A stretch of 64,000 bases of DNA from Serratia marcescens (GCF_001902635.1 NZ_MJAO01000004.1:1-64000), one strand, 5' to 3'. Shown: positions 26,353 through 36,991, numbered from the stretch's first letter. Program-made: numbers and translations. The notes: a model not told the origin generated them from the letters alone.

Positions 26353-27126
26353 ATGAAACAGCAATGGACCAAATGGGTTGGCGGGATCGTGTTGGCGTCG
26401 GGTCTGGTGGCTCAGGCCTCGGCGGCGGAGAAGATCACCGTGTTTGCCGCCGCGTCGCTGACCAACGCGCTGCAGGACATCGCCACCCAGTATCAAAAAG
26501 GCAAGGACGTGCAGGTGGTGTCCTCCTTCGCATCGTCCTCGACGTTGGCGCGCCAAATTGAGCAGGGCGCCCCGGCCGATCTGTTTATCTCCGCCGATCA
26601 ACAGTGGATGGATTACGCCATCGACAAGCAGCAGATGGTAAAAGATACCCGCTACACGCTGTTGGGCAACGAACTGGTGCTGATCGCCGCCAAGAGCGAT
26701 AAGCAAGATAAGATCGCCATCGACAAACAGACCGACTGGGCCAAACTGCTGAACGGCGGCCGCCTGGCGGTGGGCGATCCGGATCACGTGCCGGCCGGCA
26801 TCTACGCCAAAGAAGCGCTGGAGCACCTGGGTGCCTGGAGCGCGCTGGAACCGAAACTGGCGCGCGCCAACAACGTGCGCAGCGCCATGGCGTTGGTGGA
26901 GCGTGGTGAAGCGCCGCTCGGCATCGTCTACGGCTCCGATGCGGTCGCCAGCGACAAGGTGAAAGTGGTGGGCGTATTCCCGGAAGACAGCCACAAACCG
27001 GTTGAATATCCGATGGCAATTGTGAAAGATCGCCAAAATCCGACGGTCAGCGCTTTCTATACCTATCTGAAGGGCCCGGAAGCGGCCGCTATTTTCGAAC
27101 ATTATGGATTCACCCCGCGTAAATGA
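26353..27126 (+). CDS. modA: Molybdate-binding protein ModA
   Basis: ModA captures molybdate or tungstate in the periplasm and delivers it to ModBC. The 257-residue product has a signal peptide (1-24, ending ASA) and the class II binding-protein fold with the ligand-site sequence FAAASLTNALQDI and SFASSSTLARQIE. ATG 26353 has GGAG ten bases upstream; an open extension to 26320 runs close to the ModE operator and is not homologous. Its stop overlaps the modB start (ATGA), so modABC is coupled. Confidence 0.97.
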   Translation: MKQQWTKWVGGIVLASGLVAQASAAEKITVFAAASLTNALQDIATQYQKGKDVQVVSSFASSSTLARQIEQGAPADLFISADQQWMDYAIDKQQMVKDTRYTLLGNELVLIAAKSDKQDKIAIDKQTDWAKLLNGGRLAVGDPDHVPAGIYAKEALEHLGAWSALEPKLARANNVRSAMALVERGEAPLGIVYGSDAVASDKVKVVGVFPEDSHKPVEYPMAIVKDRQNPTVSAFYTYLKGPEAAAIFEHYGFTPRK

Positions 27127-27812
27127 TTCTGAGTGAGTACGAGTGGCAGGCGGTTGAGCTGAGCCTGAAAGTATCCGGTTTGGCGGTGGCTTGCAGTCTG
27201 CCGTTCGGCATTCTGATGGCTTGGGTGCTGGTGCGTTGTCGCTTTCCCGGCAAGGCGCTGCTGGACGGCATTATCCACCTGCCGCTGGTGCTGCCGCCGG
27301 TGGTGGTCGGCTATTTGCTGCTGATCGCTATGGGGCGGCGCGGCGCGATCGGCGAGTGGCTGTACGACTGGTTCGGGTTCAGCTTCAGCTTTAGCTGGCG
27401 CGGTGCCGCGCTGGCATCGGCGGTGGTGGCGTTTCCGCTGATGGTGCGCGCCATTCGGCTGGCGCTGGAGGCGGTGGATACCCGACTGGAGCAGGCGGCG
27501 CGCACGCTGGGCGCTAACCCGTGGCGGGTGTTTTTCACCATTACGCTGCCGCTGTCGCTGCCCGGCGTCATTGTCGGCGTGGTGCTGGCCTTCGCCCGCT
27601 CGCTGGGGGAGTTCGGCGCCACCATCACCTTCGTCTCCAACATTCCCGGTGAAACCCGCACCATTCCGCTGGCGATGTATACGCTGATCGAAACGCCGGG
27701 GGCGGAAGCCGCCGCCGCGCGCCTGTGCGCGATCGCCATCGTGCTGTCGCTGGCTTCGCTGATGATGTCCGAATGGCTGGCCCGCTGGGGCCGCAAACGG
27801 ATGGGGGTGTAA
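27123..27812 (+). CDS. modB: Molybdate ABC permease ModB
   Basis: ModB is the membrane subunit of the molybdate importer. The 229-residue protein has about six membrane segments and the EAA coupling loop EQAARTLGANPWRVFFTITLP, read in two parts, which contacts ModC. It matches E. coli ModB throughout. The start overlaps modA by four bases, and modC follows with no spacer, so stoichiometric coupling of the three subunits is likely. Confidence 0.97.
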   Translation: MILSEYEWQAVELSLKVSGLAVACSLPFGILMAWVLVRCRFPGKALLDGIIHLPLVLPPVVVGYLLLIAMGRRGAIGEWLYDWFGFSFSFSWRGAALASAVVAFPLMVRAIRLALEAVDTRLEQAARTLGANPWRVFFTITLPLSLPGVIVGVVLAFARSLGEFGATITFVSNIPGETRTIPLAMYTLIETPGAEAAAARLCAIAIVLSLASLMMSEWLARWGRKRMGV

Positions 27813-28880
27813 ATGCTGGAGCTGGATTTCTCGCAGCAGCTGGGCGATCTCAATCTCAACGTCCGCGCCGATTTGCCGGCGCAGGGCATCACCGCGATTT
27901 TCGGCCTGTCCGGCGCGGGCAAAACCTCCCTGATCAACGCCATCGGCGGTCTGACTCACCTGCAGCAAGGGCGCATCGCGCTCAACGGCCGCCCGCTGGT
28001 GGATACCGCCACCGGCCTGTGCCTGCCGCCGGAAAAGCGTCGCATCGGCTATGTGTTCCAGGATGCGCGCCTGTTCCCGCACTATCGGGTGCGCGGCAAC
28101 CTGCAGTACGGCATGGCGGCCGGCATGCGCGCGCAGTTCAACACCATCGTCGAGCTGCTGGGCATCGGGCCGCTGCTCAATCGGCTGCCGTTGACGCTGT
28201 CCGGCGGTGAAAAACAGCGGGTGGCGATCGGCCGCGCGCTGTTGACTGCGCCGGAACTGTTGCTGATGGACGAACCGCTGGCCTCGCTCGATCTGCCGCG
28301 CAAGCGCGAGCTGCTGCCGTATCTGGAGCGGCTGGCGCAGGACGTTAACATCCCCATTCTCTACGTCAGCCACAGCCTGGACGAGATCCTGCGCCTGGCC
28401 GAACAGGTGATGGTGCTGGATCGCGGCGAGGTGCGCGCTTTCGGCGGGTTGGAGGACGTTTGGGCCAGCAGCGCACTGCGGCCGTGGCTGCAACGTGAAG
28501 ATCAGAGCAGCGTGCTGCGCGTCAGCGTGATCGAGCATCATCAACGTTATGCCATGACCGCGCTGGCGCTCGGCGATCAGCGGTTGTGGGTCAGCGGCAT
28601 CGACGCCGAACTGGGCACACAACTGCGTATTCGCATCAACGCCGCCGACGTCTCGCTGGTGCTGCAGCCACCGGTCAACAGCAGCATTCGCAACGTGTTG
28701 CCGGCCAAGGTGAGCGAGTGTCTGGAGGTGGACGGGCAGGTGGAAGTGAAGCTGGCGGTCGGGGAACACGTGCTGTGGGCGCGGATTACGCCCTGGGCGC
28801 GCGACGAATTGGCGATCCGCCCCGGGCAGTGGCTATACGCACAGGTGAAAAGCGTGTCGATCAGCCGCGAGAGCCGCTAA
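27813..28880 (+). CDS. modC: Molybdate importer ATPase ModC
   Basis: ModC powers molybdate import. The 355-residue protein has Walker [10 protein letters not shown] (about 30-38), signature LSGGEKQR, Walker [13 protein letters not shown], the H-loop in YVSHSLDE and a C-terminal Mop/TOBE domain (about 285-350) that binds molybdate for feedback. It begins immediately after the modB stop codon. A GC-rich hairpin follows the gene and separates it from the convergent ybhA. Confidence 0.97.
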   Translation: MLELDFSQQLGDLNLNVRADLPAQGITAIFGLSGAGKTSLINAIGGLTHLQQGRIALNGRPLVDTATGLCLPPEKRRIGYVFQDARLFPHYRVRGNLQYGMAAGMRAQFNTIVELLGIGPLLNRLPLTLSGGEKQRVAIGRALLTAPELLLMDEPLASLDLPRKRELLPYLERLAQDVNIPILYVSHSLDEILRLAEQVMVLDRGEVRAFGGLEDVWASSALRPWLQREDQSSVLRVSVIEHHQRYAMTALALGDQRLWVSGIDAELGTQLRIRINAADVSLVLQPPVNSSIRNVLPAKVSECLEVDGQVEVKLAVGEHVLWARITPWARDELAIRPGQWLYAQVKSVSISRESR

Positions 28881-28885
28881 GGCAG

Positions 28886-28904
28886 GCCCTCCCGACGGGA
28901 GGGC
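28886..28904. terminator. Hairpin between modC and ybhA
   Basis: GCCCTCCC pairs with GGGAGGGC around a three-base loop between two convergent genes. Neither side has a strong T tract, so it may be a weak terminator. Confidence 0.5.
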
Positions 28905-28911
28905 GAAAAGA

Positions 28912-29730
28912 CTACAGCACGCGGGTGCGGATCACCTCGGCGATGCCCGGCTGCAGGTTATCGGCGATCACCAGATCGGCGCGTTCCTTGATCGCGTCAT
29001 CGGCGTTGCCCATCGCCACCCCCAGCCCGACCGCTTCCAGCATGCTGATGTCGTTGTAGTTGTCGCCGAACGCCACCACCTGATCCATGCTCAGCCCCTG
29101 CGACTCCACCCATTGGCGCAGGCGTTTGCCTTTGCTGTTGCCGCCTTTGGCGATATCCACCTGATCGTGCCAGGACCATTCGCACGCCAACCCCAGCTCT
29201 TTCTCCACCGTGTCGGCAAACTCGCGCAGCATCGGAGTATCGGCGTGCGAGGTGGCGAATTTCCAGATCGCCTGCGCGTCGTCGGCCGCCTGCGCCAGGC
29301 TGCCGACCTGCAGCAGCGTCGGGCGCTGCGCCGCCGGCAGGGTTTCGGCCCAGGCCAGCGAGCGGGTCACGTGGCCGCTCGGCTCCTGATATAGCATGGC
29401 GTCGTCGACGTACATCAGCCCGTGAATGTCGGTCTGTTTGAGCATCTGCAGCACCTGCTTGGCCTGATCTTTTGCCAGCGGATCGGCGGCCAGCACCTTT
29501 TTCTGCTGAAAATCATACAGGTAGGTGCCATTGCAGCAGATGGCCGGGGTGTCTATTTGCAATGCCTGGTAGAACGGATGGATGGCGACGTGGTGACGGC
29601 CGGTGACCACCACCACCTGGATGCCGGCGGCGCGCGCCTGGGCCAGCGCTTCCAGCGACTGCGGTAAGATGCGTTTTTGGTTGTCCAGCAGGGTGCCGTC
29701 AAGATCGAGGGCGATGACGCGGTAGCTCAT
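28912..29730 (-). CDS. ybhA: HAD-family sugar/cofactor phosphatase YbhA
   Basis: YbhA is a Cof-type HAD phosphatase; the E. coli enzyme hydrolyses pyridoxal phosphate and some sugar phosphates in vitro. The 272-residue protein has the nucleophile motif ALDLDGTLLD near the N-terminus, motif II VVTGR, and the terminal motif GDNYNDISML. The ATG at 29730 (MSYRVIALDLDGT) agrees with E. coli; the frame is open further upstream without homology. It lies between modC and pgl as in E. coli, transcribed against modC. Confidence 0.95.
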   Translation of the reverse strand: MSYRVIALDLDGTLLDNQKRILPQSLEALAQARAAGIQVVVVTGRHHVAIHPFYQALQIDTPAICCNGTYLYDFQQKKVLAADPLAKDQAKQVLQMLKQTDIHGLMYVDDAMLYQEPSGHVTRSLAWAETLPAAQRPTLLQVGSLAQAADDAQAIWKFATSHADTPMLREFADTVEKELGLACEWSWHDQVDIAKGGNSKGKRLRQWVESQGLSMDQVVAFGDNYNDISMLEAVGLGVAMGNADDAIKERADLVIADNLQPGIAEVIRTRVL

Positions 29731-29908
29731 AGGGTTCTCGTTATCGTTAGCCATAAAATTAATCCGATGGTACACCGGATAGCCAATGGAGAAAACCGCG
29801 TGAGCTTCCGGTGCTAAGCAGGGTTGCCATGCGACGGATGTGCGGTAAGCTAGGGATAATCGAACGGCCTGAAACCGGTTCCTCTTTTACCCTTTGCAAG
29901 GAGAACAC

Positions 29909-30904
29909 ATGAAGCAAATCGTTTATGTCGCCAGCCCGGAGAGCCAGCAGATCCACGTCTGGCAGTTGAGCGACGCCGGCGCGCTGGCGCTGCTGCAAAC
30001 CGTTGACGTACCGGGCCAGGTGCAGCCGATGACCCTTCATCCGGACAAGACCCACCTGTACGTCGGTGTGCGTCCGGCGTTCGGCGTCGTCAGCTACCGC
30101 ATCGAGGCGGACGGCACGTTGCAGCAGGCAGGCATGGCGCCGCTGCCGGGTAGCCCGACCCATATCTCCACCGACTTGCAGGGGCGTTACCTGTTCTGCG
30201 CCTCCTACAGCGGCAACTGCGCCAGCGTCAGCCCGATCGGCCACGACGGCGTAGTGACGGCGCCTATTCAGCAGATCGACGGCCTGACCGCGCCGCACTC
30301 GGCGAACATCGATCCGACCAACCAGCTGGTGTTGGTGCCGTGCCTGAAAGAAGACCGCATCCGCCTGTTCAACCTGAGCCTGGCCGGCCAGTTGACGCCG
30401 CACGCGCAGGACGCGGTGGCGACCGCCGCCGGCGCCGGCCCGCGTCATATGGCGTTCCACCACAACCACAAGTTCGCCTACTGCGTCAATGAACTGGACG
30501 GCACGGTGGACGTGCTGGCCATCTCGGAAAACGGCGGCAAGTACACCGTGACGCAGACGCTGGACATCATGCCGGCCGACTTCGACGGCACCCGCTGGGC
30601 GGCGGACATTCATATCACGCCGAACGGCCGCTTCCTGTACACCAGCGATCGCACCGCCAGCATTCTGACCATCTTCAGCGTTTCCGAAGACGGCGGCACG
30701 CTGAGCGTGGTCGGCCATCACCCGACCGAAGCGCAGCCGCGCGGTTTCAACATCGATCACAGCGGCCGCTTCGTGATTTCGTCCGGCCAGAAATCCGATC
30801 ACATCGCGGTGCATGAGATTGACCAGCGCAGCGGCGAGTTGACCACGCTGGCGCGTTATCCGGTGGGCAAAGGCCCGATGTGGGTGAGCGTCTTGGCGAA
30901 GTAA
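29909..30904 (+). CDS. pgl: 6-phosphogluconolactonase Pgl
   Basis: Pgl hydrolyses 6-phosphogluconolactone in the oxidative pentose phosphate pathway. The 331-residue protein is the seven-bladed propeller type found in E. coli (formerly YbhE), with repeated blades such as [19 protein letters not shown], read in part, and [27 protein letters not shown] gives a strong ribosome site for ATG 29909. It is a single gene with a terminator. Confidence 0.96.
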   Translation: MKQIVYVASPESQQIHVWQLSDAGALALLQTVDVPGQVQPMTLHPDKTHLYVGVRPAFGVVSYRIEADGTLQQAGMAPLPGSPTHISTDLQGRYLFCASYSGNCASVSPIGHDGVVTAPIQQIDGLTAPHSANIDPTNQLVLVPCLKEDRIRLFNLSLAGQLTPHAQDAVATAAGAGPRHMAFHHNHKFAYCVNELDGTVDVLAISENGGKYTVTQTLDIMPADFDGTRWAADIHITPNGRFLYTSDRTASILTIFSVSEDGGTLSVVGHHPTEAQPRGFNIDHSGRFVISSGQKSDHIAVHEIDQRSGELTTLARYPVGKGPMWVSVLAK

Positions 30905-30928
30905 TTCGGCAGCCTGGCAAATAGGGGA

Positions 30929-30957
30929 AGCGCGGTTCGGTTGAGCCGCGCTTTTTA
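30929..30957 (+). terminator. pgl terminator
   Basis: A 7-bp GC stem (AGCGCGG with CCGCGCT) and a ten-base loop are followed by TTTTTATT, 25 bases after the pgl stop. Confidence 0.8.
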
Positions 30958-30969
30958 TTGGTGGGGGAA

Positions 30970-31452
30970 TCAGTTGAACGTCACCGTCAGCGTGGCGCTG
31001 CCGAGGCTGTGGAAATGGACGTTAAAGCCCACCAGCGCGCCGCTGGAACCCTCGTCCACCTCGATGCTTTCCACGTCCAGCGCATGTACGGTGAACTGGT
31101 AGCGGTGGCTTTCGCCCTGCGGCGGCGCCGCACCGCCGTAGCCGGCCGAGCCGAAGTCGGTGCGGGTCTGCAGCGCGCCGGCGGGCAGTGGGGCTTTGCC
31201 GGAGCCTGCGCCCTGCGGCAGCTCGCGCACATCGGCGGGAATATTGGCCACGATCCAGTGCCACCAGCCGGAGCCGGTCGGGGCATCGGGATCGTAAACG
31301 GCGATCACGAAGCTCTTGGTGCCGGCCGGCACGCCGTCCCAGGCCAGGTGGGGCGAGAGGTTATCGCCGTGGTAGCCCATGCCGTTGAAGACCTGCTGCT
31401 GCGGCAGCTTGCCGCCGTCCTGCAGACTGTTGCTGTACAAACGAAAAGCCAT
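30970..31452 (-). CDS. ybhB: YbhB, Raf-kinase-inhibitor-like (PEBP) protein
   Basis: The 160-residue protein belongs to the bacterial PEBP/RKIP family. The ligand-pocket segments are present: DPDAPTGSGWWHW and the HRYQFTVHALD strand that closes the anion-binding site. The molecular role is not established; family members bind phospholipid headgroups or anions. There is no signal peptide, so it is cytosolic. It matches E. coli YbhB across its full length and sits next to bioA as in E. coli. Confidence 0.94.
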   Translation of the reverse strand: MAFRLYSNSLQDGGKLPQQQVFNGMGYHGDNLSPHLAWDGVPAGTKSFVIAVYDPDAPTGSGWWHWIVANIPADVRELPQGAGSGKAPLPAGALQTRTDFGSAGYGGAAPPQGESHRYQFTVHALDVESIEVDEGSSGALVGFNVHFHSLGSATLTVTFN

Positions 31453-31609
31453 AGTGACTCCCAGTTGTCGGTAAATGCTGAACCCTTAAGCTAGATCTTT
31501 TTGGCGGGGTAATACAAGCGGCATTGCCATTCGCCAACGGCGGCGCGGATCGGTTACCATGGCGGCATCTTCCTCCCTACAGACTGCCGGATAGCCAAAC
31601 GACGCCACC

Positions 31610-32011
31610 ATGATTTCACTGAAAAAACGCACGCCGTGGTTCGGCTGGCTGCGCCGTTGGGCCAAAAGCATCAAGCGCGATATTTACGCGCTGTGGCTGG
31701 CCGCCCGCGATCGGCGCACCCCGTGGTACGCCAAACTGATCGCGCTGCTGGTGGCCGGCTATGCGATCTCGCCGATCGATCTGATCCCTGACTTCATTCC
31801 GGTGCTGGGCTATCTGGACGACGTGATCATCGTGCCGCTGGGCATCATGCTGGCGGTGCGCCTGATCCCCAAACCGCTGATGGCCGAGCTGCGCGAGGAG
31901 GCGCAAAAGCGCGTCGACAACCCCACCGGCCGCATGGCGGCGGTGACGATCATTGTGCTGTGGCTGCTGTGTCTGGGGCTGCTGGCCCGTTATCTGGACC
32001 AGCATTGGTAA
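31610..32011 (+). CDS. DUF1232 (YkvA-like) membrane protein
   Basis: The 133-residue protein carries the DUF1232 core: [23 protein letters not shown] (read in parts) then [19 protein letters not shown] hydrophobic C-terminal helix sits near 105-128. Function is unknown. The basic N-terminus suggests it faces the cytosol. It converges on bioA with only three bases between the stop codons and is absent at this point in E. coli, so it is an accessory gene inserted between ybhB and bioA. Confidence 0.88.
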   Translation: MISLKKRTPWFGWLRRWAKSIKRDIYALWLAARDRRTPWYAKLIALLVAGYAISPIDLIPDFIPVLGYLDDVIIVPLGIMLAVRLIPKPLMAELREEAQKRVDNPTGRMAAVTIIVLWLLCLGLLARYLDQHW

Positions 32012-32014
32012 GGT

Positions 32015-33289
32015 TCAGCGCGCGGCGGCGGCCACGGCGGCCGTCAGGCGGCTGAGCTGCTCAGCTTCGATGATGTAAGGCGGCATCAGGTAAATCAGTT
32101 TGCCAAACGGCCGGATCCACACCCCGCGCTCGACAAACCCGCGCTGCAGCTCGGCGACATCCACCGGCTCGCGCATCTCCACCACCCCAATCGCACCCAG
32201 CACCCGCACGTCCGCCACCTTCGGCAGCGCCGCCAACGGCAGCAGTTCCCGCTTCAGCTGAGCTTCGATGGCGCTCACCTGCGCCTGCCAGCGGTTTTCC
32301 GCCAGCAGCGCCAGGCTGGCGTCCGCCACCGCGCAGGCCAGCGGGTTGCCCATAAAGGTCGGCCCGTGCATAAAGCAGCCGGCCGCGCCGTTGCTGATGG
32401 TCTCCGCCACGTGGCGGGTGGTCAGGGTGGCGGAAAGGGTCATGTAACCGCCGGTCAGCGCTTTGCCCAGGCAGAGAATGTCCGGCACCACCTGCGCGTG
32501 CTCGCAGGCGAATAGTTTGCCGGTACGGCCGAAGCCGGTGGCGATCTCGTCGGCGATCAACAGCACCTGATGGCGATCGCACAGCTCGCGCACCCGCTTG
32601 AGGTAGGTCGGGTGGTAGATGCGCATGCCGCCGGCGCCTTGCACCACCGGCTCCAGGATCACCGCCGCCACGTCACCGGCGTGCTGTTCCAGCAGCACGG
32701 CGAATGGCGCGATGTCCTCTTCGCGCCATTCGTCGTCGAAGCGGCACTGCGGCGCGGTGGCGAACAGGTGCGGCGCCAGATAGCCCTGATAGAGGCTGTG
32801 CATCGAGTTGTCCGGATCGCAGACCGACATCGCGCCGAAGGTATCGCCGTGATAGCCGTGGCGCAGCGTCAGGATGCGCTGCCGCCGCTCGCCGCGCGCC
32901 TGCCAGTACTGCAGCGCCATCTTCAGCGACACTTCCACCGCCACCGAACCGGAATCCGCCAGGAACACGCACTGCAGCGCTTCCGGCGTCATCTCCACTA
33001 ACCGACGGCACAGCGAGATGGCGGCCGGATGGGTGATGCCGCCGAACATCACGTGCGACATCTTCTCCAATTGCCGGCTGGCAGCCTGATTCAGGTGCGG
33101 GTGGTTGTAACCGTGAATCGCTGCCCACCAGGAGGACATGCCGTCCACCAAACGCCGGCCATCCGCCAGCTGCAGCTCGACGCCGCTGGCCGACGCGATC
33201 GGGTAACAGGGTAACGGGCGGCTCATGGAGGTGTAGGGGTGCCAGATATGACGTTGGTCAAATGCCAGGTCGGAAGCGGTGACAGACAT
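32015..33289 (-). CDS. bioA: DAPA aminotransferase BioA
   Basis: BioA converts KAPA to DAPA in biotin synthesis, using SAM as amino donor and PLP as cofactor. The 424-residue protein matches E. coli BioA: substrate-site [22 protein letters not shown], the PLP aspartate in [15 protein letters not shown] and the Schiff-base lysine in [15 protein letters not shown] 33289 ([16 protein letters not shown]) fits the E. coli start. That leaves only two bases between the start and the BirA operator, and no ribosome site is visible, so the leader must be very short. It is divergent from bioB. Confidence 0.96.
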   Translation of the reverse strand: MSVTASDLAFDQRHIWHPYTSMSRPLPCYPIASASGVELQLADGRRLVDGMSSWWAAIHGYNHPHLNQAASRQLEKMSHVMFGGITHPAAISLCRRLVEMTPEALQCVFLADSGSVAVEVSLKMALQYWQARGERRQRILTLRHGYHGDTFGAMSVCDPDNSMHSLYQGYLAPHLFATAPQCRFDDEWREEDIAPFAVLLEQHAGDVAAVILEPVVQGAGGMRIYHPTYLKRVRELCDRHQVLLIADEIATGFGRTGKLFACEHAQVVPDILCLGKALTGGYMTLSATLTTRHVAETISNGAAGCFMHGPTFMGNPLACAVADASLALLAENRWQAQVSAIEAQLKRELLPLAALPKVADVRVLGAIGVVEMREPVDVAELQRGFVERGVWIRPFGKLIYLMPPYIIEAEQLSRLTAAVAAAAR

Positions 33290-33291
33290 GC

Positions 33292-33325
33292 TTGTAAACC
33301 AAATTGAATTAAGATTGGTTGACAG
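33292..33325. promoter_or_regulatory. BirA operator between bioA and bioB
   Basis: TTGTAAACC, 16 bases, then GGTTGACAG match the E. coli bio operator (TTGTAAACC-N16-GGTTTACAA) with two differences in the right arm. Biotinyl-AMP-bound BirA would repress both directions. Confidence 0.9.
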
Positions 33326-33346
33326 TATATCCACAATATTTAAACT
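33319..33346 (+). promoter_or_regulatory. bioBFCD promoter
   Basis: TTGACA (33319-33324), 16 bases, TAAACT (33341-33346). The -35 box lies inside the right arm of the BirA operator, which explains repression. Confidence 0.75.
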
Positions 33347-33377
33347 GGCGACACTTTTTCGTTTTGGAGACGCCATG

Positions 33378-34415
33378 ATGGCCGACCGCATTCACTGGAC
33401 AGTAGGGCAAGCCCAGGCCCTGTTTGATAAACCGTTGCTTGAACTGCTGTTCGAAGCGCAAACCGTACACCGCCAGCACTTCGACCCGCGTCAGGTGCAG
33501 GTCAGCACGCTGCTGTCGATCAAGACCGGCGCCTGCCCGGAAGACTGCAAATACTGCCCGCAAAGTTCGCGCTACAAGACCGGTCTGGAGTCGGAGCGGT
33601 TGATGCAGGTCGAGCAGGTGCTGGAATCGGCGCGCAAGGCCAAGGCGAACGGCTCGACCCGTTTTTGCATGGGCGCGGCGTGGAAGAACCCGCACGAGCG
33701 CGATATGCCTTATCTGCAGCAGATGGTGCAGGGCGTGAAAGCGATGGGCATGGAAACCTGCATGACGCTGGGCACGCTGGACGGCACTCAGGCCGAGCGG
33801 CTGGCGGAGGCCGGGCTGGATTACTACAACCATAACCTCGACACCTCGCCGGAATTCTACGGCAACATCATCACCACCCGCAGCTATCAGGAGCGCCTGG
33901 ATACGCTCGATAAAGTGCGCGATGCCGGCATCAAAGTGTGCTCCGGCGGCATCGTCGGGCTGGGGGAAACGGTGCGCGACCGCGCCGGGCTGCTGGTGCA
34001 GCTGGCCAATCTGCCGAAGCCGCCGGAGAGCGTGCCGATCAACATGCTGGTGAAGGTGAAAGGCACGCCGCTGGCGGATAACGACGATGTCGAACCGTTC
34101 GATTTTATCCGCACCATCGCGGTAGCGCGCATCATGATGCCGTCCTCTTATGTCCGTCTCTCCGCCGGCCGTGAACAGATGAACGAACAGACCCAGGCGA
34201 TGTGCTTTATGGCCGGTGCCAATTCAATCTTCTACGGCTGCAAGCTGCTGACCACGCCGAACCCGGAAGAAGACAAAGACCTGCAGCTGTTCCGCAAGCT
34301 GGGGCTGAACCCGCAGCAGACCGCCACCGAACACGGCGACAACCAGCAACAGCAGGTGCTGGCTAAGCAGCTGCTGAACGCCGATACCGCCGAGTTTTAC
34401 AACGCGGCGCTGTGA
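33378..34415 (+). CDS. bioB: Biotin synthase BioB
   Basis: BioB is a radical SAM enzyme that inserts sulfur into dethiobiotin. The 345-residue protein has the cluster motif CPEDCKYC (CxxxCxxC) and further conserved cysteines in GSTRFCMG and KVCSGGIVG that, in the family, ligate the auxiliary 2Fe-2S cluster. ATG 33378 gives MADRIHWT like E. coli MAHRPRWT; an ATG three bases earlier is equally possible, and TTTTGGAG serves both. It opens the bioBFCD operon, overlapping bioF by one base. Confidence 0.97.
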   Translation: MADRIHWTVGQAQALFDKPLLELLFEAQTVHRQHFDPRQVQVSTLLSIKTGACPEDCKYCPQSSRYKTGLESERLMQVEQVLESARKAKANGSTRFCMGAAWKNPHERDMPYLQQMVQGVKAMGMETCMTLGTLDGTQAERLAEAGLDYYNHNLDTSPEFYGNIITTRSYQERLDTLDKVRDAGIKVCSGGIVGLGETVRDRAGLLVQLANLPKPPESVPINMLVKVKGTPLADNDDVEPFDFIRTIAVARIMMPSSYVRLSAGREQMNEQTQAMCFMAGANSIFYGCKLLTTPNPEEDKDLQLFRKLGLNPQQTATEHGDNQQQQVLAKQLLNADTAEFYNAAL

Positions 34416-35566
34416 TGAGCTGGCCACAACGCATCGAGCAGGCGCTGGCAGAGCGGCGCCTGAACGCCGCCTACCGTCGGCGGCAAACCACCGAGGGCGG
34501 CAATGGCCGCCAGATTCGGCTCGACGATCGTCTTTACCTGAACTTCTCCGGCAACGACTACCTGGGGTTGAGCCAGGATGCGCGGGTGATCGCCGCCTGG
34601 CAGCAGGGCGCGCAGCGTTACGGCGTCGGCAGCGGCGGTTCGGGCCACGTCACCGGTTTTTGCGCAGCGCATCAGGCGCTGGAGGAGCAATTGGCGGCGT
34701 GGCTCGGCTACCCGCGCGCGCTGCTGTTCATCTCCGGTTACGCCGCCAACCAGGCGGTACTGGCGGCACTGATGCAGAAGGGCGACCGTATTTTGGCCGA
34801 TCGCCTCAGCCACGCCTCGCTGCTGGAGGCGGCGGCGCAATCGCCGGCCGAGCTGCGCCGCTTCCAGCACAATCAGCCGCAGGCGCTGGCGGATCTGCTG
34901 GCCAAACCTTGCGATGGGCAGCGGCTGGCGGTGACCGAAGGGGTATTCAGCATGGACGGCGACAGCGCGCCGCTGGCGGAGCTGCACCGTTTAACCCGTG
35001 CGGCGGGTGCCTGGCTGATGGTGGACGATGCCCACGGCGTCGGCGTGCGCGGTGAGCAAGGCCGCGGCAGCTGCTGGCAGCAGGGCGTGCGCCCTGAACT
35101 GCTGGTGGCGACCTTCGGCAAGGCGTTCGGCGTCAGCGGCGCGGCGGTATTGTGCGATGACGCGACCGCCGAGTACCTGCTGCAGTTCGCCCGCCATCTG
35201 ATTTACAGCACCGCGATGCCGCCGGCGCAGGCCTGCGCGCTGCAGGCGGCGCTGGCCTGCATTCGAGAGGGCGATGAACTGCGCAGCCGGCTGCAGGACA
35301 ACATCCGCCGTTTCCGCCAGGGCGCGGCGCCGCTGGCGCTGACTCTGACGGACTCCGACACCGCCATCCAGCCGCTGCTGGTGGGTGACAATCAACGCGC
35401 GCTCGATCTGGCGGCCAGCCTGCGAGAGCGCGGGCTGTGGGTGAGTGCCATCCGCCCACCGACGGTACCGCCGGGCGGTGCGCGGCTGCGCATCACCCTG
35501 ACGGCGGCGCATCAGCCGCAGGACATCGATCGCCTGCTGGAGGTATTGCATGACGTTAGCCAATGA
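34415..35566 (+). CDS. bioF: KAPA synthase BioF (8-amino-7-oxononanoate synthase)
   Basis: BioF condenses pimeloyl-ACP with alanine, using PLP, to make KAPA. The 383-residue product shows [11 protein letters not shown], the substrate-binding [22 protein letters not shown] and the PLP lysine in [11 protein letters not shown]. The TGATG overlap with bioB fixes the ATG at 34415. The 3' end overlaps bioC by 17 bases. Confidence 0.97.
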   Translation: MSWPQRIEQALAERRLNAAYRRRQTTEGGNGRQIRLDDRLYLNFSGNDYLGLSQDARVIAAWQQGAQRYGVGSGGSGHVTGFCAAHQALEEQLAAWLGYPRALLFISGYAANQAVLAALMQKGDRILADRLSHASLLEAAAQSPAELRRFQHNQPQALADLLAKPCDGQRLAVTEGVFSMDGDSAPLAELHRLTRAAGAWLMVDDAHGVGVRGEQGRGSCWQQGVRPELLVATFGKAFGVSGAAVLCDDATAEYLLQFARHLIYSTAMPPAQACALQAALACIREGDELRSRLQDNIRRFRQGAAPLALTLTDSDTAIQPLLVGDNQRALDLAASLRERGLWVSAIRPPTVPPGGARLRITLTAAHQPQDIDRLLEVLHDVSQ

Positions 35567-36317
35567 CACGGTGAACAAACAGGCGGTCGCCTCGGCCTTC
35601 AGCCGTGCCGCCGGCAGCTACGATGCCGCTGCCGAGTTGCAGCGTGACGTTGGCGAGCGCTTACTGGAGATGGGAAGTGCCCAGCCGGGCGAACGGCTGC
35701 TGGACGCCGGCTGCGGCACCGGCTATTTCAGCCGCCTGTGGCGGGAGCGCGGCATGCAGGTAACCGCGCTCGATCTGGCGCCGGGTATGCTGGACGTCGC
35801 CCGCCAACGCCAGGCGGCACATCATTATTTGCTGGGTGATATTGAACAGGTACCGCTGCCCGATGCGGCGATGGACATCTGTTTCAGCAGCCTGGTGGTG
35901 CAGTGGTGCAGCGATCTGCCCGCCGCGCTGGCGGAGCTGTACCGCGTGACCCGCCCCGGCGGCGTGATCCTGTTTTCCACGCTGGCGGCGGGATCGCTGC
36001 AGGAATTGGGGGACGCCTGGCAGCAGGTGGATGGCGAGCGCCACGTGAACGCTTTCCTGCCGCTGGCGCAGATCCGCGCCGCCTGTGCTGACTATCGACA
36101 CGCGCTGGTCACGGAGTTGCGTACCCTGAACTACCCGGACGTGATGACGCTGATGCGTTCGCTCAAAGGCATCGGGGCCACGCATCTGCATCAGGGGCGC
36201 GAGGGCGGCCTGATGTCGCGCGGCCGTCTCGCCGCGTTGCAAGCGGCTTACCCGTGCCGGCAGGGGCAGTTCCCGCTCAGCTATCATCTGGCTTATGGAG
36301 TGATTTATCGTGATTAA
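35550..36317 (+). CDS. bioC: Malonyl-ACP O-methyltransferase BioC
   Basis: BioC methylates malonyl-ACP so that fatty acid synthesis can elongate it to a pimeloyl chain. The 255-residue protein has the SAM motif [13 protein letters not shown] near residue 49 and the conserved [16 protein letters not shown] segment. It starts [17 protein letters not shown], close to the S. marcescens BioC as I recall it and slightly longer than the E. coli protein. It overlaps both neighbours, as expected for translational coupling. Confidence 0.97.
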   Translation: MTLANDTVNKQAVASAFSRAAGSYDAAAELQRDVGERLLEMGSAQPGERLLDAGCGTGYFSRLWRERGMQVTALDLAPGMLDVARQRQAAHHYLLGDIEQVPLPDAAMDICFSSLVVQWCSDLPAALAELYRVTRPGGVILFSTLAAGSLQELGDAWQQVDGERHVNAFLPLAQIRAACADYRHALVTELRTLNYPDVMTLMRSLKGIGATHLHQGREGGLMSRGRLAALQAAYPCRQGQFPLSYHLAYGVIYRD

Positions 36318-36984
36318 ACGTTGGTTCGTGACCGGCACCGACACCGAAGTGGGGAAAACCGTCGCCAGCAGCGCCCTGCTGCAGGCCGCCAACCGGGCGG
36401 GCTACCGCAGCGCCGGTTATAAGCCGGTGGCTTCCGGCAGCGAAATGACCGCCGAGGGGCTGCGCAACGGCGACGCGCTGGCGCTGCAGGCCAACAGCGG
36501 CGTGGCGCTGCGTTACGACGAAGTGAACCCTTACGTTTTTGCCGAACCGACCTCGCCGCATATCGTCAGCGCCGATGAAGGCCGGCCGATCGACGCGGCG
36601 CGGCTGTCCGATGGCCTGCGCAGGCTGGAGCAGCGCGCCGACTGGGTGTTGGTCGAGGGCGCCGGCGGGTGGTTTACCCCACTATCGGCACAGTACACCT
36701 TCGCCGACTGGGTGCAGCAGGAGCAGTTGCCGGTGATCCTGGTGGTAGGCATCAAACTGGGCTGCATCAACCACGCGGTGCTGACGGCGCAGGCGGTAAA
36801 ACAGGCGGGGCTGACGTTGGCCGGTTGGATCGCCAACGACGTGGTGGCTCCGGGGCGGCGGCATCAGGAATACCTGGCCACGCTGCGCCGCATGTTGCCG
36901 GCGCCGCTGCTGGGTGAAATTCCGCACCTGCCGCAGGCCGAGCAGGCGCCGTTGGGGCAGTATCTGGATATCAGCCTGCTGTAA
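36310..36984 (+). CDS. bioD: Dethiobiotin synthetase BioD
   Basis: BioD closes the ureido ring of DAPA with CO2 and ATP to form dethiobiotin. The 224-residue protein has the P-loop FVTGTDTEVGKTV at residues 6-18, KPVASGSE and VEGAGGWFTPL. The start overlaps the bioC end by eight bases. It ends the bio operon; a short hairpin follows at the stop of the next convergent gene. Confidence 0.97.
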   Translation: MIKRWFVTGTDTEVGKTVASSALLQAANRAGYRSAGYKPVASGSEMTAEGLRNGDALALQANSGVALRYDEVNPYVFAEPTSPHIVSADEGRPIDAARLSDGLRRLEQRADWVLVEGAGGWFTPLSAQYTFADWVQQEQLPVILVVGIKLGCINHAVLTAQAVKQAGLTLAGWIANDVVAPGRRHQEYLATLRRMLPAPLLGEIPHLPQAEQAPLGQYLDISLL

Positions 36985-36991
36985 ACTCTCA

